Shown here: piece after piece, positions 11,820 through 21,789 of the stretch
Layout of the letters: each line of letters begins with the position of its first letter
Position numbering within the stretch: position 1 is the stretch's first letter
NCBI GenBank assembly: GCA_021234155.1
Contig: JAJEKV010000014.1
Coordinates: 19,731,513-19,795,512, forward strand
Direction of reading: 5' to 3'
From: Isoetes taiwanensis
Lineage: Eukaryota; Streptophyta; Lycopodiopsida; Isoetales; Isoetaceae
Length of the DNA stretch: 64,000 bases
The notes under the pieces: model-generated
Databases searched by the model: none
What the model saw: only the letters and a program-made list of their open reading frames with translations
Told to the model about the DNA's origin: nothing
Translations under genes and position numbers: made by a program

Positions 11820-12299
11820 TCACCATAGGCTCTAATCATGGCATGAGACAACATCTTTCATTGGCATTTTGTGAACTAAGCCTGATGCATAATTCAGCCA
11901 TCCCATTTCAGCATACATAATAATCATTGTATTCCATGATGTGATAGCTCTTTTAGGATTGTATTGAACATTTTAATGGGCTCCTTAAAGCCTAGACGAG
12001 CACAAGTTGAAAACAGAGCATGCCATAAAAGCACATCATGCTGAAGCGTTTGGCAATTAGATGCAGTGCCTCCATGATGCAATGCCTCCATGTCCTTGCT
12101 GGGAATAAGCTGTGATCATGGTGTGCAAGAGATTATGCATGTACGATCCATACTTTAACATGCTGTTGGAACCTAAAATCGTTATGTGGGTTTGCATAGC
12201 AAATGAAGATAGCATTAGAAGCGGGTTTTTTAAATTTCTCCAAGCTCCTTGTTTTTCAAATTTCTTCAACATCCTTGGGCCTTTTTCTTCAAAATGCAA
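11820..12299 (-). pseudogene. PPR protein fragment (PLS-type), degraded
   Basis: Two PPR-like stretches remain on the minus strand: MITAYSQQGHGG near 12120 and NTMIIMYAEMGWLNYASGLV followed by HKMPMKDVVS near 11840-11935, then stops. The spacing and wording match PLS-class PPR repeats, which bind organelle RNA for editing or processing. Frames shift between the two parts. It lies 3' of the longer PPR relic 12624-13600 and may be from another paralogue, because that relic already reaches its C-terminal E-type region. Confidence 0.55.
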
Positions 12300-12479
12300 A
12301 ACAGAACATGGTGTTTACACTGTATAATCTTCATAGTAGTAAGTGCACACTTAAACTATGAGTGCTCAAGGAGGCTAATAAGTGCCTTTCAAGAGAATGC
12401 ATAAATAATGGGAACATGCCCACGCCGGTAAAGTTTTGGATTTCCTAGAACAGACGGGGCAGTGCCAATCTAACCATTT

Positions 12480-12660
12480 TTGGAAGTATCCAGTGTGACT
12501 GATTAGCGTACGCTGATGGGGCTAATGATTGCCACTTTAATCAGCGTTCTAGTGGCCAGTGATTGGCATACACTGTCGGGATCAAGTCACTCTGATCAGC
12601 ATGCCTGCATCCATCTAGATTCCTCAACCAGAGATCCGGGGCCTAGCCACTCTGTTGGTT
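12480..12660. repeat. short degenerate repeats beside the PPR relic
   Basis: Variants of ATCAGCGTACGCTGAT and CAGTGATTGGCATACACTG recur about every 55-60 bases. The PPR frame runs into this block and loses similarity, so the block marks its breakpoint. Confidence 0.4.
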
Positions 12661-13600
12661 GAATCTGCTGTTGGTTCAATCTTATATTTTGCTCTCATCA
12701 TATTGAAGTACTTTAGGCCAACAGACCGCAGACTTGCACGACTACATGAAGTAAGAAGAGAGATAAATGTAATGTTGTCTGGATCTATACATTGTTCTTG
12801 CATGCACCTAAAGAATTGCACAGCCATGATGCCATCATGGTTCACACCATATCCACTTATTATTGCATTCCGCTTGTCAAATACTGGAAGCTTGTCAAAT
12901 ACTTCTACCACTTCAAAAACCCTGCCACATTTTGCATACATATCAATTAATGAACTTCCAACAAAGAGATCCTTTTCAAATCCATTCTCTGAAATTTGGG
13001 CATGTATTTCACAGCCGATTTCAACTGCTCCCACAAGTTTTCAAGTTAGAAATGTATGTAATAGCATCTGGTGACACACCCTCCAATTGCATTCTATCAA
13101 AACATTTTAATGCCTCCTGATTCAATCCACTATCAGCATAGCCTGCAAATGTCTGGTTTGTTCCAGCGTGCATAGTACAATACAGTTTAAGTACCATATC
13201 TTCCCTGCCAGCCTTCACATGAGAATCAATAATTGCATTTCAAATGGAATGGTCTCGTTCAAGAACAATGTCAGAGCAGCAAAGAGGCGAATAAGGTGGC
13301 TAACCAAGAGGGAAACAGAATGAAGACCACAATTGACAATTAAGGCCCGCACTAAACTGCAAAGGCATAATTCTTGCTGTTTTGATATACACAGATCAGA
13401 AATATTGCTGTCACGTTCAAGTGAGTAATGCAGTGTTCGCTTAGGATCTCTTTTGCCTGGCTCAATGATGCCTTTGCCGCTACAAAAGTTCAGAATACTC
13501 GAAAACGTGACCATGCCTGGCTTTACACATGCATGCAGTATGTCATCAATGCATTGTATTGCTAAGAAATATTGTTGCTGATATGCATATGCTGCCATAC
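12624..13600 (-). pseudogene. PPR protein (PLS-type) pseudogene
   Basis: Three minus-strand frames make one decayed PPR array. They contain CVKPGMVTFSSILNFCS (about 13480-13530), DSGLNQEALKCFDRMQLEGV with SPDAITYISNLKTC (about 13030-13140), and DLFVGSSLIDMYAKCGRV with DPDNITFISLLTSCSRA (about 12700-13000), ending IEPTADS as at the start of an E region. Frames change near 13025 and 13215, and no initiator region is present. PLS-class PPRs are organellar RNA-binding editing factors and are greatly expanded in several early land-plant lineages. It is non-functional as it stands. Confidence 0.8.
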
Positions 13601-13774
13601 AGACTCCCTCTTTGTTGTCTTGTCATCATCAACAGCGAATCTAATATAACTCTTCCAAGCCATAGCACGCCAAAATTGGCGTCCGTTGCAAATATGTATT
13701 TACCATTCTAGAGTAGCTATTCCGTGCTATCACAGGGAGATCAACATGTGCTAGGAATCAGATTCTAAATGGAC

Positions 13775-13860
13775 GCTTCAAATCAAACTCAGTAAAGGGA
13801 AAAAATTACTTAAACGGAAGCCCGAAGCTTCAAATCAAACTCAGTAAAGGGAAAAAATTA
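13775..13860 (+). repeat. 34-bp direct duplication
   Basis: A 34-base block beginning GCTTCAAATCAAACTCAGTA occurs at 13775 and again at 13827, 52 bases apart, with no mismatch seen. Confidence 0.9.
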
Positions 13861-14115
13861 TCGCGTCTGCACAAGGATTCCGAAACATTGAACTCTTTTA
13901 CACGGATTTAAAGCCAAAGCTTCGGCCCGAATTTGGCAGCAGGCATGCACAAGCTGGAATTTAGAGCTCTCGGCGTCCATGCCGGAACCCTCTTTTCTGA
14001 TGCCAAATGTAATTTTTTTTAGGTTTTTTTGGCCTGAAATATTTATTTTTGGATTTTTTTTTGCCTGAAAACTTCTTTTTTTTTTTTTTCCTACTAATCA
14101 TATATATAGGAAGAA

Positions 14116-14139
14116 AATAGAATAGAATAGAATAGAATA
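14116..14139 (-). mobile_element. (ATTCT)n tail of a non-LTR retrotransposon
   Basis: On the minus strand this is a run of ATTCT units ending a GC-richer stretch (14140-14345) that I read as the 3' UTR of the non-LTR relic at 14543-14930. That UTR does not share the CCGTGGACG block of the main family in this window, so it is a different lineage with the same kind of tail. Confidence 0.6.
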
Positions 14140-14418
14140 TACATTAATGTCCCTTGTGCCGCGAGGCCCCTGGACTTGTGTAGCATGGGCGAGCTCCCTA
14201 AAAGGGCGCTACTAGCACATCACGCTGTTATGATGTAGCCTTTTCTGAAGGCTGACTTTTTTCTATTATTACCAGCATCCCGCTTTACTTCGGCTTCGTG
14301 GCCGTGCAGTGATGCCTCGTTATCAATCAGCTTTTAACTGAACAATTTGTATGGGGTTTAATTCTCATCATTAATGAATCATTAATGAACGGTGGATATC
14401 TTCACCAAAAAAATTCTA

Positions 14419-14525
14419 TAAATCAATGGAAACCCTTCCGGGCTTCAATGTGGAAACCCTTCCGAATTTCAAGGAAACCCGAAAGGGTTTCCATATTGAA
14501 GCCCGGAAGGGTTTCCATTGATTTA
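14419..14525. repeat. GGAAACCCTTCC hairpin cluster 3 (31-bp perfect arms)
   Basis: Arms 14419-14449 and 14495-14525 are perfect reverse complements over 31 bases. A second GGAAACCCTTCC (14452-14463) and a self-complementary GGAAACCCGAAAGGGTTTCC (14473-14492) sit in the loop. The cluster lies between the coding end of a non-LTR element and its 3' UTR, so it appears to have inserted there. Confidence 0.9.
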
Positions 14526-14542
14526 CCTGCTTTTTGTACGGA

Positions 14543-14930
14543 TCATATTACGAACCCTCTTTCACTGTGTACTTCTCTATGTCTGGTCATCATTCTCTGG
14601 ATCGCGTCTGCCAAATCTCGAAGGGATTCTGTTATTGTCATCAGAATGTAGACCGGTTCCCCCCATCTTATATTTCTGTATTTGTCTCTGATGTCTCCGT
14701 AAATCGGGCAATCGTTAATCATGTGATTCTCATCCTCTACTCTCCCATTGTCACAGATTCTGCATATCCTGTCCTCCTTGTCTATTCCTCTCCACCTGTC
14801 TTTTTCGATTCTTAGATCATGACTCCCCAGCCAGAATGTCTCTTCTAGTTTTTCCCAGTATGTTATCCCGATACATCTGGGCGTGGCTGCAAAGATACAC
14901 AGGACCCAAGACAGCCTGGTTCATGCTTTT
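14543..14930 (-). pseudogene. non-LTR retrotransposon C-terminal domain, lineage 2
   Basis: An open minus-strand frame ends with a TGA at 14543-14545. It contains ITYWEKLEETFWLGSHDLRI, then DKEDRICRICDNGRVEDENH and MINDCPIYGDIRDKY. The C-x2-C…H-x4-C knuckle followed by ‘CPIYGDIR’ is the usual C-terminus of non-LTR reverse transcriptases. RT and endonuclease domains are missing. An in-frame stop lies just upstream, near 14935. The 3' side continues, after a hairpin-repeat insertion, into an ATTCT tail at 14116-14139. Confidence 0.75.
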
Positions 14931-14935
14931 TCAAG

Positions 14936-16030
14936 ACGTATTTTTTATGCTTTTTCACTAGTATTTTAGTGGTGTCATATTTTATGACTACCATGCAGTG
15001 AAAAGGTAAGTTTAAATTTGTGTGTCTCATTTTTAGCCCTGGAGTCACAAATGGTGTCGCATATTGTATATGACAGCCATATTTTGCGACTAGTATGGAA
15101 AAAGGGCCTAAGCCCATGTGTCCGATTACTTTCTGAAATTAACATGTAGGCAAAATATTAGCAGGAAAATTTCGCACTACAATTAGGAGTTTTTCTTGGT
15201 TTTTCTGGCAATTTTGAAGAATAGCTTTGTAGCTTGCCAGACGGGTTTAAAACTGCAGGAAACTTGATGCTTTAGGCTAAGGATGTATCCCCATTAGCCA
15301 ACATTGGCAATTTTATGCACCAATTTCACGGTCCCAGTTGCAGGTTTCTGAAGACCACCATTCTTTTTGCACTTGTGATGCGTTTTGGCCAGTTCTGAGG
15401 AAGAAGACAAACGAAATCAGGAAGAGGACAAATGAAATCTTGCTAGAGGACAAACTCAGTTCTAATTTAGGGTATTCAGAAGCTTTTGAATCCATCTGAT
15501 TTGGAGTTCCACGCCTGTGCCATATCAGCAAAATCGAATTCCAGTTGCGGAATGGGAATGCTACTACGGTGCCTGTAACTTGCAAGGTATCACAGGTTAC
15601 CCTAGAAAGTTTCCCGAACCAAGGTTCACATGCAACTATCGCTGGAGAGGGGCCCTATTTTGCCCTGTGATTTTTGGCCATGGCAGATGATGGTGAGTGT
15701 AAAAGGGCTTGCCTTCTTACATGATAGTGAGGGTTACCATTGTGCATGTGAACCGGCTCTAAGCCACATTTTGTTATTTTTAGGCCCAGATTCCACCACC
15801 CCAGTAGGCTACTTGCCGGGACGTGATGTGGAACAGAAACACGGAGTGGATTCATGCTGGCTCCCATTCCAGGACAAAACTTTATGACTTGTTGCTGCTC
15901 CACGATGTCAAGGCAAGATCCAAATGAAGAAGCAGGTAAACACGTCTTGTTGCAGCAGAGAGGAAAGGTTGACGATTAGTTGGAGAAGGTTAAGCCAAGA
16001 ATGAAGAGGCACTTTCTATTTTTGATTAGA
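14936..16030. other. intergenic, nothing recognised
   Basis: Short frames only. 15630-15887 is open but matches no family I know. Confidence 0.4.
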
Positions 16031-16041
16031 ATGATCTCCAC

Positions 16042-16230
16042 ATGGCGGTCTATGATTGGATGACAAGCAAGAATGAATACCTACTTGCCTTGCCGAATAA
16101 TGAAGCTACATTTATGGGATTGATGTTGTGCTTGAGATTCCACAACATGCCGAAAGTTTTTGACATAGCAGATAAAATGCAAGAAGGAACTTGGGCCCTT
16201 GGAATGATTAAATGCAAGAAATTTAGCTAA
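16042..16230 (+). pseudogene. possible P-type PPR fragment
   Basis: A 62-codon frame reads AVYDWMTSKNEYL…PNNEATFMGLMLCL…KVFDIADKMQEGTW. The order ‘VYDWM… PN-ATF… KM’ resembles a P-type pentatricopeptide unit. No second unit follows in frame. It could equally be an unrelated small frame, so the call is weak. Confidence 0.3.
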
Positions 16231-16453
16231 TCTACACACCACCGCCAAAGTCTCCACTGTGTCTACTTTCAATCTAAAGAAAAAGAAAACTAGCAAAAAT
16301 GCAGGCTTGGGCCAAAGGATAAGGTGGGATTGGGGAAGTTTGAAGGAAGGAAGAAATATGAAAGGGCCGGGTAGATTTTGTACCCCTTGGGAAAAGAAAA
16401 CTTACATTGACAAAGCATATTCTGACGAAATTTCATTATCTAGTGGAGATTGA

Positions 16454-17444
16454 TGGTGTGTTGCTATTGTTGTTAATTCTCTATGATGAAATGTTAGCTA
16501 TATAGACGTTTGACAAGTGTCATTTGAACATGAAAGAAAGCGCCATAACTATTATGAAAAAGGTATTGGATGAACTATTGTTGCTAATGAAAGTGAAGCT
16601 ATATGCAGCCTCACTAGTTGTTGGATGGATTTCCTATTGTTTTCTATGACCTAATAATCCAACAATAATATAACAAGAGACAAAGAGAGTGAGCAAGTGA
16701 AAGAGAAGACTGGAAACTTGATGATAACAATAACATCCATTTTTTCTCTTTAAATACTACTAGAACAGAGGGGCCTCGGTTAAGGAAACGGGAAATGTAC
16801 GAATTGCATGTTAGAATTTAGATCATGGTTCAAGAGAAGGCTTTGTTTTTGTTTTTGTTTTTTTATTAAATTGAATGGTTGACTTTTAAAGTACTTGAGT
16901 TGAAATAAACATATGTACTATTTGCTTTGGATGCTTTTGAAATTGATTAACAATTCATACATATTGACAATGTGTGGGTGCAAAATGAATGGGTTTTTTT
17001 ATAAGGCAGCTAGTCTTTCAACTCAATTTTTGGGATATAAATCACCTTAGTTAGCAGTAAACTCTAGTTGAATAACTAATGTTTAACATTGATGTGGTAA
17101 GTGAAGTCGTATACAAGCTAGCATTTGCTGTTTAACATTGAGTTGAGTTGTCAATGTTTGTCTCAAATATGAACCTCATCGCTGTATAACAGAGTTTGAT
17201 TGATATATATGTATTTTTCTTCTTTTGTCTCTTAAGAGAGCTCGTCCTAAATTCATGTTCTTATAGAAGCAAAAAGGAAGAACTCAACAAATATATCTAG
17301 ACTGGTGCTGCAATAGATCTTGTTGTTGTGGATGCGGAATCTTATTTACAATATTTACCGACTGAAAACGTTTTCTACAACGTACAATGGCTCACCCGAA
17401 GTGGCACCAGAATGTGGGATAAACTAGCCAACCTGTGCATGAAT
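16454..17444. other. 3' flank of the bHLH gene
   Basis: AT-rich DNA downstream of the PIF-like gene (which reads leftward). It should contain its 3' UTR. AATAAA-like signals are too common here to choose one. Confidence 0.4.
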
Positions 17445-19191
17445 TCATAACTCCAGGGATGGAACATATATGTCCTCCTGAGGACTTACTGACACTGAAA
17501 CTGTCCCAGAAGATGGTGGCATGATAGATGATGCTCTCAATGTTGGAACAACTCGATCGGAAATGCTAGCATGAACTATAGTACCTATACTGGTCATCCC
17601 AATGCCATATATCTCTTGAGAACTGTCTAGCACTGTGCCAGAAGCAGGTGAAATGGTAGATGATCCTCTCATTGTAGGAACAACACGATCAGAAGTACAA
17701 GCACGACCTGTGGTACCTCCCATACTCACCATTCCCATACCAGGAGGATTGACTACCAGTGTCGGAGCAGATGGTGCACTGGTAGCTGAAACCACAATAG
17801 TTCGAGAAGTTGGTGCAATGGTAGGTGGAATCATAATACCTTCCATACCCACCATTGCCTTATCATGAAGACCTATGAACGCTGTCCCAGCAGTTGGTGT
17901 ACTGCTATATGAAACCACAGCAGCAGCAGTTGGTGCAATAGTAGATGAAAGCATAGTACCTCCCATACCTGCCATTCCCATACCATGAGGATTGACTAAC
18001 ACTGTCCCAGAATATGGCCCAATGGTAGGTGATCTTCCCAATATGGGTATAACTCGATCCGACACACTAGCCTGAACCACAGTGCCTCCCATACCCATCA
18101 TCCCCATCCCCATTGCCATGCTTAGCCCCATATCCATTCCTATAGGCGAATACGTGGGAGAATATATGGGCAAATTCGAAACTCCAGAATATGCCGTCAT
18201 TGTCTTCATTGTGAGTATCTGAGGATGTATGTCATTGGACCGAACAATCATACACTAGTTAGCTCCTTCGGCATTAAAAGCCACACAAACCAAAGAATTG
18301 AAACAAGTTTGCGCTCTACCTGGACTTGAAGTTGCAGCAATTTCAAGTATTGTATGGCCTCTTCAAGTATAGAAGCCTTATCAGCCTACAAGTAAAAAGA
18401 CATATATTAAAGTTGAAATAACGAGCATCAAACACTTCAGCATGATAGAATTTTACCTTGCTACAATTTGGAATAAGCTCCTGCAATATTTTCATTTTCT
18501 CATTTATCCTATCTCGGCGTCTCTGTATTTGTATTAAGCAATTAATTCCTACGTTAGGTTAAAAATAATAGTGATAAGTATTACATACTCTTTCAGAGAG
18601 ATTATGAACTTCTGCAATCCGACTTCTCTTCGTCATACTGCAACCACGTTTTTTCAAGCCATCTAACGTGCATTCCTCCTAAGAACCAATTTAAGGCAAA
18701 TCTATGCAACGTAGAGCTAAATTCAGAACTAAAAATACACTTACTTCGCTTTGGCATTCTCCATCTTCAACGCTTCTCAATCTTCTTTTACCTTTCAAGG
18801 CCCCATTTTTCCCACCAGAGTTATAACTGAATCTGTGCGAGGAAGAAGTTGTTGTTGTTTGGTCTGTTGCAACCCTGTGAGCATCTGAATTTTGGCAACT
18901 CTCTTGTTGAGTGCCTTGGGATGACTGGAACATTCTTGACACCATATCACTTTCTGATCTTGACTGCAAATCAGAGCCATCTCCTCCAGACATATCCAGT
19001 GTGGACTCATTACTAACATTATGTCCATAATTTAGCTGACTAGAACCACCCCTGCTATGCTGCAAATCAGGCATTGTGCTACGCCAGAAATTTGAGGGAG
19101 ATGAATAAGAGCTGGAACATTTACTAGAAACTGTTGAAGAAACAAGACCACCATTGACAATCCCCTGCATCTTTGATGCATTTGCTGCCAT
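17445..19191 (-). CDS. PIF: PIF-like bHLH transcription factor, five coding exons
   Basis: Exons are 18745-19191, 18589-18678, 18457-18522, 18320-18385 and 17445-18218. All introns are GT…AG and phase 0 (66, 66, 71 and 101 bp), giving 480 residues. The bHLH (about 166-223) reads [18 protein letters not shown], then [22 protein letters not shown] and LQLQVQ. The H174-E178-R182 triad predicts G-box DNA binding. The region before it has the PIF-typical ECQSE acid patch and [12 protein letters not shown]. PIFs are nuclear factors degraded after binding active phytochrome. The tail (260-480) is Met/Gly-rich and made of five ~40-residue repeats. The ATG at 19191 has a stop codon just upstream in frame, but an acceptor (TATTAAG) also lies there, so an earlier exon is possible. 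No phytochrome-binding APB motif was found in 19200-19640. Confidence 0.88.
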
Positions 19192-19640
19192 GTTGTGTCC
19201 TTAATACAAAAACAAGTGGATTGACAAGTCCCCCAAATTCCTGTTGTATAATGAATTATATAGAGGGGGCTGGGAAAGGCTGTGATGCTGAATTAAGCAT
19301 TCCGTCCCTTTCTTCAGGTGATGTAAAACTAGGACGCATGTTTTTCTGCAGAATTGAAGAATTCTGTGGCAATGCTCGATGTTGATGATCCATAAGGACA
19401 ATCATATTCAAAATGTGAACTGCAAAAACGTGCAGGTTAAGTCGTTCTTACAGGTATGGTAGGATGGAAGCCCAGCCGGATTCGAAAATGAAATGAGTGC
19501 GCACTCTGTGTCCGGGCTACTCTGCCAAATTTTGCAATGGAAGCAATACAACCGGCAAAACCGCTGCAAGGAAATCAAGGATCGCAAGGTAAGGGATTTA
19601 AAAGCCCACCCAAGAATTGACAAGTAGCACCCGAAAGCAG
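19192..19640 (-). promoter_or_regulatory. 5' flank or upstream exons of the bHLH gene
   Basis: Two exon-like blocks occur on the minus strand: about 19461-19565 (CTTGCAG acceptor, GTAAGA donor) and from about 19420 leftward after a TTTTTGCAG acceptor. Several frames are open but none joins exon 1 cleanly. They may be 5'-UTR exons or coding exons for a missing N-terminus. Confidence 0.35.
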
Positions 19641-20350
19641 CAAATATTCATGACTAGGTAGCCGAGCTTTCAGGAAGCCATACCGCGTTGCTTTGCTTGC
19701 CCTTAATTTCGGAAACGTGGCATGACATACTTGGAATGCCGCGTTAATTAAGAATTCCTAACAGCATAGGACCAAGTTTGCGTGTCGTCCATTAACATCA
19801 TTGTAACCTTGCAATCTTCCTCGTAATCACGTTTTGCAGTAACTTTGTGTTGTTCAAATGGCGAGGCCTTGTTTGCCTTGCTCAAATGGCAATGTCTTGT
19901 CTGTTGATGTAATCTCAAGTCCCGTGGATCAGGTATTGTAGCCTCTAGATGTCGAGCTCACCCCTGGATAAACCCTCAGATGACAAATGCTACTCCCGAC
20001 TAATGCCACTCACAGCAGCACCTGGAGCTTTACCATGCACTGAAGAGTTAGTTACCATAACACATTGGATCAATACCTATGAAGAAAACGCCATCTCTCA
20101 AAGCAACTTCGCCATTAGATCCTAGGTAGCCATTTGTAAGAATGTACTTAGGGTAAAATCCACCTATATTAATTCTACGCCAGGCAAGGTGCCACGTGGC
20201 AAGATCTGGCACTTATCCTAAAATCAAAATCGAAGATTGTGAAATACTTTATAATGTTCTAGAATGTTGTAAACAACTATGGGTAAGCACCTCAAGCCCA
20301 AATAAAGAGTTTCCAAATTTTTTGCAAAAAAAATATTCTAGAATGCTCTA
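19641..20350. other. upstream intergenic region
   Basis: No gene recognised. It is the likely distal promoter side of the PIF-like gene. Confidence 0.3.
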
Positions 20351-20354
20351 TGCA

Positions 20355-20570
20355 TTTAGTTGCTTAGTCTAGTGGCAACACACTAGTTCCAGAAATATGT
20401 CTTAAGTTCGAGGCTACTCAAAGTCACATTCCATGTAAGGTGGTTTGGGGCGGAGCCCAATAAAGTAATGTTGGTGTGTTGTGTGAGGCTACTCAAAGCC
20501 GCATTCAATGATATAAGGTGGTTAGGGGCAGAACCCAACAAAGTAATATTAGTGTGACGTATGTGTCATA
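20355..20570 (+). repeat. candidate tRNA-derived SINE with duplicated body
   Basis: A TTGCTTAGTCTAGTGGCA block resembles an RNA polymerase III A box, and AAGTTCGAGGCT about 45 bases later resembles a B box. Then GGCTACTCAAAG…GGTGGTTTGGGGC…GTGTG is repeated once (20411-20485, 20486-20565). No tail or second genomic copy is in the window, so the SINE call is tentative. Confidence 0.35.
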
Positions 20571-20800
20571 TATCTAATGGATGTTGGCAATGTGACATGA
20601 CATTTATTCCCGCGATATTCTGGTGTCATTCACATCTACCAGTGTAGTAGCTTAGATGCCCAACAGAACCAAATATGTGTGCATGCATCTCAAACTATGA
20701 TGCTTCATTGGATGGGCTTCTCCCATAGATACGTCGGGCGAGGATTTCATGCCAAGGTTTTAGATTTGGATGGCTCTTACATTGAATTGATGACAATATA

Positions 20801-21470
20801 ATGAGAATGAGAATGAGAATGATTTTTTATCGTCCACTGAGGCCAATCGGCCTATGGGACCCACAAGGAGCGCAGCAAACTTATTAAGTACTGTCCGGGT
20901 TAAAAAACCCCCGCCCCGAAGGGTTTTCGAGGGAAAAACCGTGGCAGTAATAAGAATGCTGTCAAACTGTACAAGTATACATCAATGTATATATACATGT
21001 CAAGTGTGTGCCCGAGGACATAGCTGATCTCGCATGTCCATAACCTCCTGAAGGTATGATCCCAGCACCCGTACGGATGCTGTGCTCAATGTCACATGTA
21101 ATGGCTGGCCAGGCCTGACCAACTCAGCATAGCGCGTCCGAATTTGATCATATGCTGGGCAACTTTGAAGGGTATGAGATTCATCCTCAATGACTCCCAT
21201 TTGGCAGCATTGACAGAGCCTGTCCTGGGTGGCTCATCAATCCATCTGCCTGTCTCAATTCGAAGATGATGTGCCCCTGTGCGAATGGAGGCAATGAGTC
21301 TGCGCCTTTTCATGGGCAAGTGGGTACGCAGGTAGCATTGCGGGCCTCGTTCCAATGTGGGATTTATGTGGAGCTGATAGTGTGCTGTCTTGACATGTTC
21401 AAGGGCATTGGCATCCCAAAGCTTGCTGAGGAAGCAAGCGTCAAGATATTGCCTCAAGCTATAGCGATCT
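20801..21470 (-). mobile_element. non-LTR retrotransposon, 5'-truncated copy 1
   Basis: It reads leftward: RQYLDACFLSKLWDANALEH, RRRLIASIRTGAHHLRIETG, then after a frame change near 21225 GVIEDESHTLQSCPAYDQIR (zinc-knuckle end). A conserved 3' UTR follows (GGTTTTTCCCTCGAAAACCC, GGGTCCCATAGGCCGATTGG), then a short CATTCT-type tail at 20801-20821. It lacks the RT domain. It lies head-to-head with the larger copy at 21790-23617. Confidence 0.85.
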
Positions 21471-21789
21471 GCCTCAAGCTATAGGAATTGTTTTAACATC
21501 ATTTATCGGGTCATGCTAGCATTTATGGCCATATTACCGTGTTCTTTGTTGCGAGAGTGTATTTCCAGATCTGCTAGTATGTTTTGTACTACAAAAAATG
21601 GGTATGCAATAAGAATTGAACTGTTTTACAAATCGATATGTTCTAATTATGTTTTGGATATTTTTAGACATATTGCAAAGGAACCTATGACCTGTTGAAA
21701 TGTCAAGTTGTTGTATTAGAGTTGAAAATTTCGTACGAGTGTATAATTTGTTTCTACTTGCCTCAGCTCTTCAAAATCAGGAACATTAA

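Noticed and set aside
17635-17868. 77-codon plus-strand frame opposite the bHLH gene
   Set aside because: Antisense shadow of exon 5 of the PIF-like gene.
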